From the NCBI GenBank assembly GCA_900321605.1, contig ONWR01000010.1:51620-115619 (forward strand): DNA of 64,000 nt. Reading direction: 5' to 3'. The translations under genes and the position numbers were made by a program. The notes beneath the pieces were generated by a model that was not told where the DNA came from, did not search any database, and saw only the letters and a program-made list of their open reading frames with translations. This document shows, piece after piece, positions 60,950 through 64,000 of this stretch. Positions within the stretch are counted from its first letter, which is position 1; the number at the start of each line of letters is the position of its first letter. The DNA comes from an uncultured Bacteroidales bacterium (GTDB lineage: Bacteria; Bacteroidota; Bacteroidia; Bacteroidales; Paludibacteraceae).

Positions 60950-62553
60950 TAGCCTCTGCAGGCCTTTTGCCGGATACCATTGTGGCATTTCCGGGAGCGG
61001 AAGGTTTTGGTAAATACACTTCCGGCGGACGAGGAGGTAAAGTGGTGTACGTCACTTCTTTAGCGGACGAAGCTACCGGTGCTACGGAAGGTACCCTTCG
61101 TTGGGCGGTACAACAATATCCCGGTGAGCCGCTGACGGTGTGCTTTGCTGTGACCGGAGAGATCCGGCTGGTCAAGGACCTGCGTATCAATCGTAAGAAC
61201 TACACGATCGCCGGACAGACAGCTCCGGGTGTGGGAATCGTCATTACGCACAACAAGGTCAATTGTGGCGGTAGTGAGAACTTTATTATCCGTAATATCC
61301 GTTTCCGTATCGGTCGGAATAATACGAGCGGAGAGATTATCACGCAGAACGCTTTCGGAGCTGAGAATTGCAGCCATTATATCATTGACCACTGCGAGTT
61401 TGGCTGGTCCACCGAGGAGAATATGAATACATATGACAGCCATTTTATTACCGTGCAATATTGTATTGTGCATGAGGGTTTGAATAGCTCCGGTCACCCG
61501 AAAGGTGCGCGCGGTTATGGATGTCAATGGGGCGGTTCTCCGGCTACGTACCATCATAATCTGTTAGTTAATAATAACAAACGCTCTTGCCGATTCAACG
61601 GTGCGCAGAGCAATGATTATGTGGTTTATTTGGATTATATCAATAATGTGGTGTATAACTTTGAAGGTGGCAGTAATGGCTGTTACGGAGGAGAGAACAC
61701 GGCGAAGATTGATGCTTTCAATGGTTTGAACTCGGCGCACGAGTGCAATTTTGTCAGCAACTACTATAAAGCAGGTCCGAATACAACGAATAAGAAGTAT
61801 TTTGTCTCTGTCGAGAAAGCGCGTTCAGGCGCTACCAGTTGGGGACCGAGTCAATGGTATCTGGACGGAAATATATTCGATGGAGCGGCAGAGGTAACAG
61901 CAGACAACTGGAAAGGTGTAACAGGTAAAGCACCCTATGACAAAACCGATACATTGCGCGTGGATTCGCTCATTCGCCCCAAGACTCCTTGGTGGCGTTG
62001 GACAGAGGATTCTATCTATGGCCGCTATGATTTCGATATGTACGCTTATGCGGCAGAAGAATATGAGAGTGCGGAAGAGGCTTTCGAGACTGTTTTGGAC
62101 ACCGCCGGTGTTTTCCCGCGTGATCACGTTGGTCTGCGTTTGACGAGCGATACACGAAACGGGACATACAGTTATACCGGTTCTAAGACGGGTAAGAAAG
62201 GTATCATTGATACCGAAGAGGATGCAGAAGGGTTCTATGATTATACCGTAGTGGCTCCATTGACCGACACGGATCAAGACGGAATGCCGGACGTGTGGGA
62301 GAGTGCTAACGGCTGTGACCCGACGACACCGGATAATAACGTCCGTCATGCTTCGGGATACACGATGTTGGAGATGTACCTCGATTATGCGATGACGCAC
62401 AAAGAGCCGATGGATGACGGGTATAGGCCTTCTGAAGAAGGGTTTGAAGATTTGAGATTTGAAGATTTGAAGATTCAGAAGTTTATGCGTGACGGTCAGT
62501 TGCTTATCCGTCGCGGAAACCAGATATATACATTACAAGGACAGGAACTGTAA
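60886..62553 (+). CDS. Secreted pectate lyase (PL1-like) with Ca-binding repeat and C-terminal tail
   Basis: Beta-elimination cleavage of polygalacturonate outside the cell. Signal peptide after MYYSIRSKRF (LVAAICCFGSLVASAG), then AFPGAEGFGKYTSGGRGGKV, TLRWAVQQYPGEPLTVCFAV, YTIAGQTAPG, HYIIDHCEFGWSTEENMNTY and LVNNNKRSCRFNGAQSNDYV; parallel beta-helix to about residue 350. A thrombospondin-type calcium motif (DTDQDGMPDVWESANGCDP) lies near 465. The tail, FMRDGQLLIRRGNQIYTLQG, resembles those at 9416 and 13708 and is preceded by a repeat-encoded stretch (FEDLRFEDLKIQ). The start overlaps the synthase gene by 64 bases; no later ATG gives a signal peptide. Confidence 0.88.
   Translation: MYYSIRSKRFLVAAICCFGSLVASAGLLPDTIVAFPGAEGFGKYTSGGRGGKVVYVTSLADEATGATEGTLRWAVQQYPGEPLTVCFAVTGEIRLVKDLRINRKNYTIAGQTAPGVGIVITHNKVNCGGSENFIIRNIRFRIGRNNTSGEIITQNAFGAENCSHYIIDHCEFGWSTEENMNTYDSHFITVQYCIVHEGLNSSGHPKGARGYGCQWGGSPATYHHNLLVNNNKRSCRFNGAQSNDYVVYLDYINNVVYNFEGGSNGCYGGENTAKIDAFNGLNSAHECNFVSNYYKAGPNTTNKKYFVSVEKARSGATSWGPSQWYLDGNIFDGAAEVTADNWKGVTGKAPYDKTDTLRVDSLIRPKTPWWRWTEDSIYGRYDFDMYAYAAEEYESAEEAFETVLDTAGVFPRDHVGLRLTSDTRNGTYSYTGSKTGKKGIIDTEEDAEGFYDYTVVAPLTDTDQDGMPDVWESANGCDPTTPDNNVRHASGYTMLEMYLDYAMTHKEPMDDGYRPSEEGFEDLRFEDLKIQKFMRDGQLLIRRGNQIYTLQGQEL
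62442..62476. repeat. gatttgaa-type repeat inside the pectate lyase gene
   Basis: gtttgaa gatttga gatttgaa gatttgaa gatt: encodes GFEDLRFEDLKI, the linker before the C-terminal tail. Same family as the intergenic array at 41985. Confidence 0.85.
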
Positions 62554-62565
62554 GTTGTTTAGAAT

Positions 62566-63435
62566 ATGAAGATTGTGATTATAGGAGCAGGAAGTGTGGG
62601 AACTAATCTTCACCACGCTTTGGAACTGAAAGGCATCAAAGCGGAGTTGGTACATGCTCGTCCGCTGACAGCTGACCCATCGGAAGTGGAGAAGATTCCG
62701 CAAGGAGATTGTTATATTTATCCCGTAGCAGACCATGTGCTCAAGGAGATTGTGTCGTTAGTGCATGCTCCTAAAGCCTTGCACCTTCATACATCGGGGA
62801 CGATGCCGATAGAGGTGTTTGGAGAAGATAAACCTCATGCGGGAATCCTATATTTCTTGCAGAGTTTCAGCAAGACGGCTTTGATAGATGATTGGAGTCG
62901 CATCCCGTGTTTTGTAGAGGGACGTAACATCGACGATGTGGCGGCTATTTACTCTATTGCACAAATTTTGACGAGTCATATTTACGAGGCGAAACAATAT
63001 GACCGTGAGCGGTTGCACATAGCCGGTGTGTTTGCCAATAACTTTACTAACCTCATGTTCCGCATGGCGGCAGAAGTGCTCAAAGGAACGCAGATTCCTT
63101 TCGAGGCGTTATTGCCGCTGATAGACCAGACAGCTGCGAAAGTACACACGTTAGCACCTAAAGACGCACAGACAGGTCCTGCAAAACGCGGAGATATGCA
63201 AGTGATTGGACATCATCTGGAAGTACTCAATGAGTTGCAGGACGAAGAATTCTTCGCTTCGGATATCCAGTTCACGTATATGAACATGACGCAAATCATC
63301 CAAACGGCTACTAAGCAGAAGGATGCGCAGATGTCAGTCGTGGATGTATTAGCTCAAGCGCTCGAAGGCTTAGCCTCGAAAGGGCAAAGTCGTCCAGCTC
63401 AGGCAAGGAGACGGGGAAGGACTCCGGAATTATAG
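62566..63435 (+). CDS. DUF2520 / Rossmann-fold protein
   Basis: 289 residues. NAD(P)-binding start MKIVIIGAGSVGTNLHHALE, LHLHTSGTMPIEVF, GILYFLQSFSKTALIDDW and the DUF2520 core RLHIAGVFANNFTNLMFRMA and GPAKRGDMQVIGHHLEVLNE. Similar to pyrroline-carboxylate-reductase-like or ketopantoate-reductase-like folds; the reaction is unknown. The last 30 residues (SKGQSRPAQARRRGRTPEL) overlap the mutY fragment on the other strand by 125 bases and look like read-through of a lost stop. Confidence 0.87.
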   Translation: MKIVIIGAGSVGTNLHHALELKGIKAELVHARPLTADPSEVEKIPQGDCYIYPVADHVLKEIVSLVHAPKALHLHTSGTMPIEVFGEDKPHAGILYFLQSFSKTALIDDWSRIPCFVEGRNIDDVAAIYSIAQILTSHIYEAKQYDRERLHIAGVFANNFTNLMFRMAAEVLKGTQIPFEALLPLIDQTAAKVHTLAPKDAQTGPAKRGDMQVIGHHLEVLNELQDEEFFASDIQFTYMNMTQIIQTATKQKDAQMSVVDVLAQALEGLASKGQSRPAQARRRGRTPEL

Positions 63436-63658
63436 GCAGCGTATCTACCTTATGAAGAATAAAACGCGCGTGTATGCGTTGGTGTGAGAGTACGTGCGTG
63501 AGCGAGATAGCGTCTTTGACAGTGTTCAGAGGCGCTTTTTCGTGCTCTTCGCAAGGAAACTCATAGAGATGATACCAGATGTCTTTCTCTTCCCGACGAT
63601 GGATGAGGGTGTGCATATCCGAGGTGTAATACACATGATAATCAAAACTATTTTCAAC
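63311..63658 (-). pseudogene. mutY: C-terminal fragment of adenine DNA glycosylase MutY
   Basis: About 115 codons matching only the NUDIX-like C-terminal domain of MutY: HTLIHRREEKDIWYHLYEFP, LTHVLSHQRIHARF and ELDDFALSRLSLRAL. The frame is closed by a stop at 63659-63661 just upstream (VENSFDYHVYYTSD...), and no helix-hairpin-helix or iron-sulfur glycosylase domain lies in any frame up to 64000. A GTG at 63634 is the only start candidate. The missing two thirds were probably lost by rearrangement, or the contig joins wrongly here. Confidence 0.75.
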
Positions 63659-63728
63659 TCAATTATTTCGCCCCATCATGGATTTGACATTTGATTCTTC
63701 AGGAAAATATTTTTTAGTCAAATCATTA

Positions 63729-64000
63729 TTATTTAATACGCAACAAAATAAGAAATCCTTTTACTAAAAGTTTTATATTATGAATAAAACCATACTTCCA
63801 AAGCAATAAAATGGATTTCATATTAGCAAGGATATTCTTTCTTAAACTTTGTTGGCATACATATGGAATTGTTTTTCTGTAATTTTGGACAGAAAGGCAA
63901 TACATCGCATAGGAGCATTCAAGCATTACATTTCTAACCCCTGCATAATCATTCTGAATTTTATCAATTGCAAACAGATATTTTAACTTTCCATCTTTTG
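63729..64000 (-). CDS. Partial unrecognised protein, C-terminal end only
   Basis: The frame is open to the window edge, so the start lies beyond 64000. It reads KDGKLKYLFAIDKIQNDYAG, then ECSYAMYCLSVQNYRKTIPY and MKSILLLWKYGFIHNIKLLV before the stop. The basic, hydrophobic, helical end resembles C-termini of family 2 glycosyltransferases, but that is a weak guess. Very AT-rich compared with the neighbouring DUF2520 gene, which suggests acquired DNA. Confidence 0.5.
   Translation of the reverse strand, partial: KDGKLKYLFAIDKIQNDYAGVRNVMLECSYAMYCLSVQNYRKTIPYVCQQSLRKNILANMKSILLLWKYGFIHNIKLLVKGFLILLRIK

Overview
The window reads as one stretch of a Bacteroidales (phylum Bacteroidota) chromosome. 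The grounds are a SusC/SusD pair, Bacteroidota-type promoters (TTTG, 19-20 bases, TAnnTTTG), exported proteins with short C-terminal tails of the kind seen on type IX secretion cargo, DUF2723, DUF4421 and DUF2520 family proteins, and almost no Shine-Dalgarno use. Base composition is moderate across the housekeeping genes. It drops visibly in the surface-polysaccharide locus (about 23.6-36 kb) and in the last 350 bases.

Layout. (1) 1-12.7 kb, plus strand: a polysaccharide utilisation locus with SusC (cut by the window edge), SusD, a DUF4960-like lipoprotein, two GH32-like fructan-hydrolase paralogues, a large secreted protein with two more DUF4960-like modules, and a tiny protein with a C-terminal membrane anchor. 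Fructan is the best guess for the substrate. (2) 12.7-16.1 kb: a secreted protein with a duplicated beta module and its own promoter and terminator, a small unknown protein, a convergent AAA-type ATPase, and a GC-rich region full of strong inverted repeats. (3) 16.1-21.1 kb, plus: cytidine deaminase, an LptF/LptG permease, ribBA and an exported low-complexity protein. (4) 21.2-23.6 kb, minus: aspA and ftsY. (5) 23.6-41.8 kb, minus: a Wzx/Wzy-type capsule or O-antigen locus. It has two sugar-nucleotide dehydrogenases, two flippases, one polymerase, six glycosyltransferases, a WbsX-like protein, a pyruvyl transferase, acyltransferases, a PglC-like initiating transferase and a PglE-like aminotransferase. 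Many genes overlap by ATGA. (6) 41.9-63.4 kb, plus: DUF2723 membrane protein, CobW GTPase, Fe-alcohol dehydrogenase, YdeI fragment, thioesterase, PatB, NadE, MurB, MurA, a RhuM-Fic protein, a transglutaminase-like protein, DsbD, RlmB, DUF4421, an RluA-type synthase, pectate lyase and DUF2520. (7) 63.3-64 kb, minus: a truncated mutY and a partial unknown gene.

The most unusual layer is repeated DNA, not a gene. At least twenty short tandem arrays with 7-, 8- or 11-base units sit between genes and also inside coding sequence (ribBA, DUF2723, the RluA-type gene, pectate lyase, the lptG 3' end). A separate GC-rich palindromic element of about 32 bases sits in frame in three unrelated genes (DUF2723, murB, dsbD). 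A diverged element of about 90 bases flanks ribBA as an inverted pair. Together they suggest a population of small mobile or copy-prone repeats that tolerate in-frame insertion into loops and linkers.

No rRNA, tRNA, CRISPR array, transposase or prophage gene could be supported. All family assignments come from reading motifs by eye; no database search was run.
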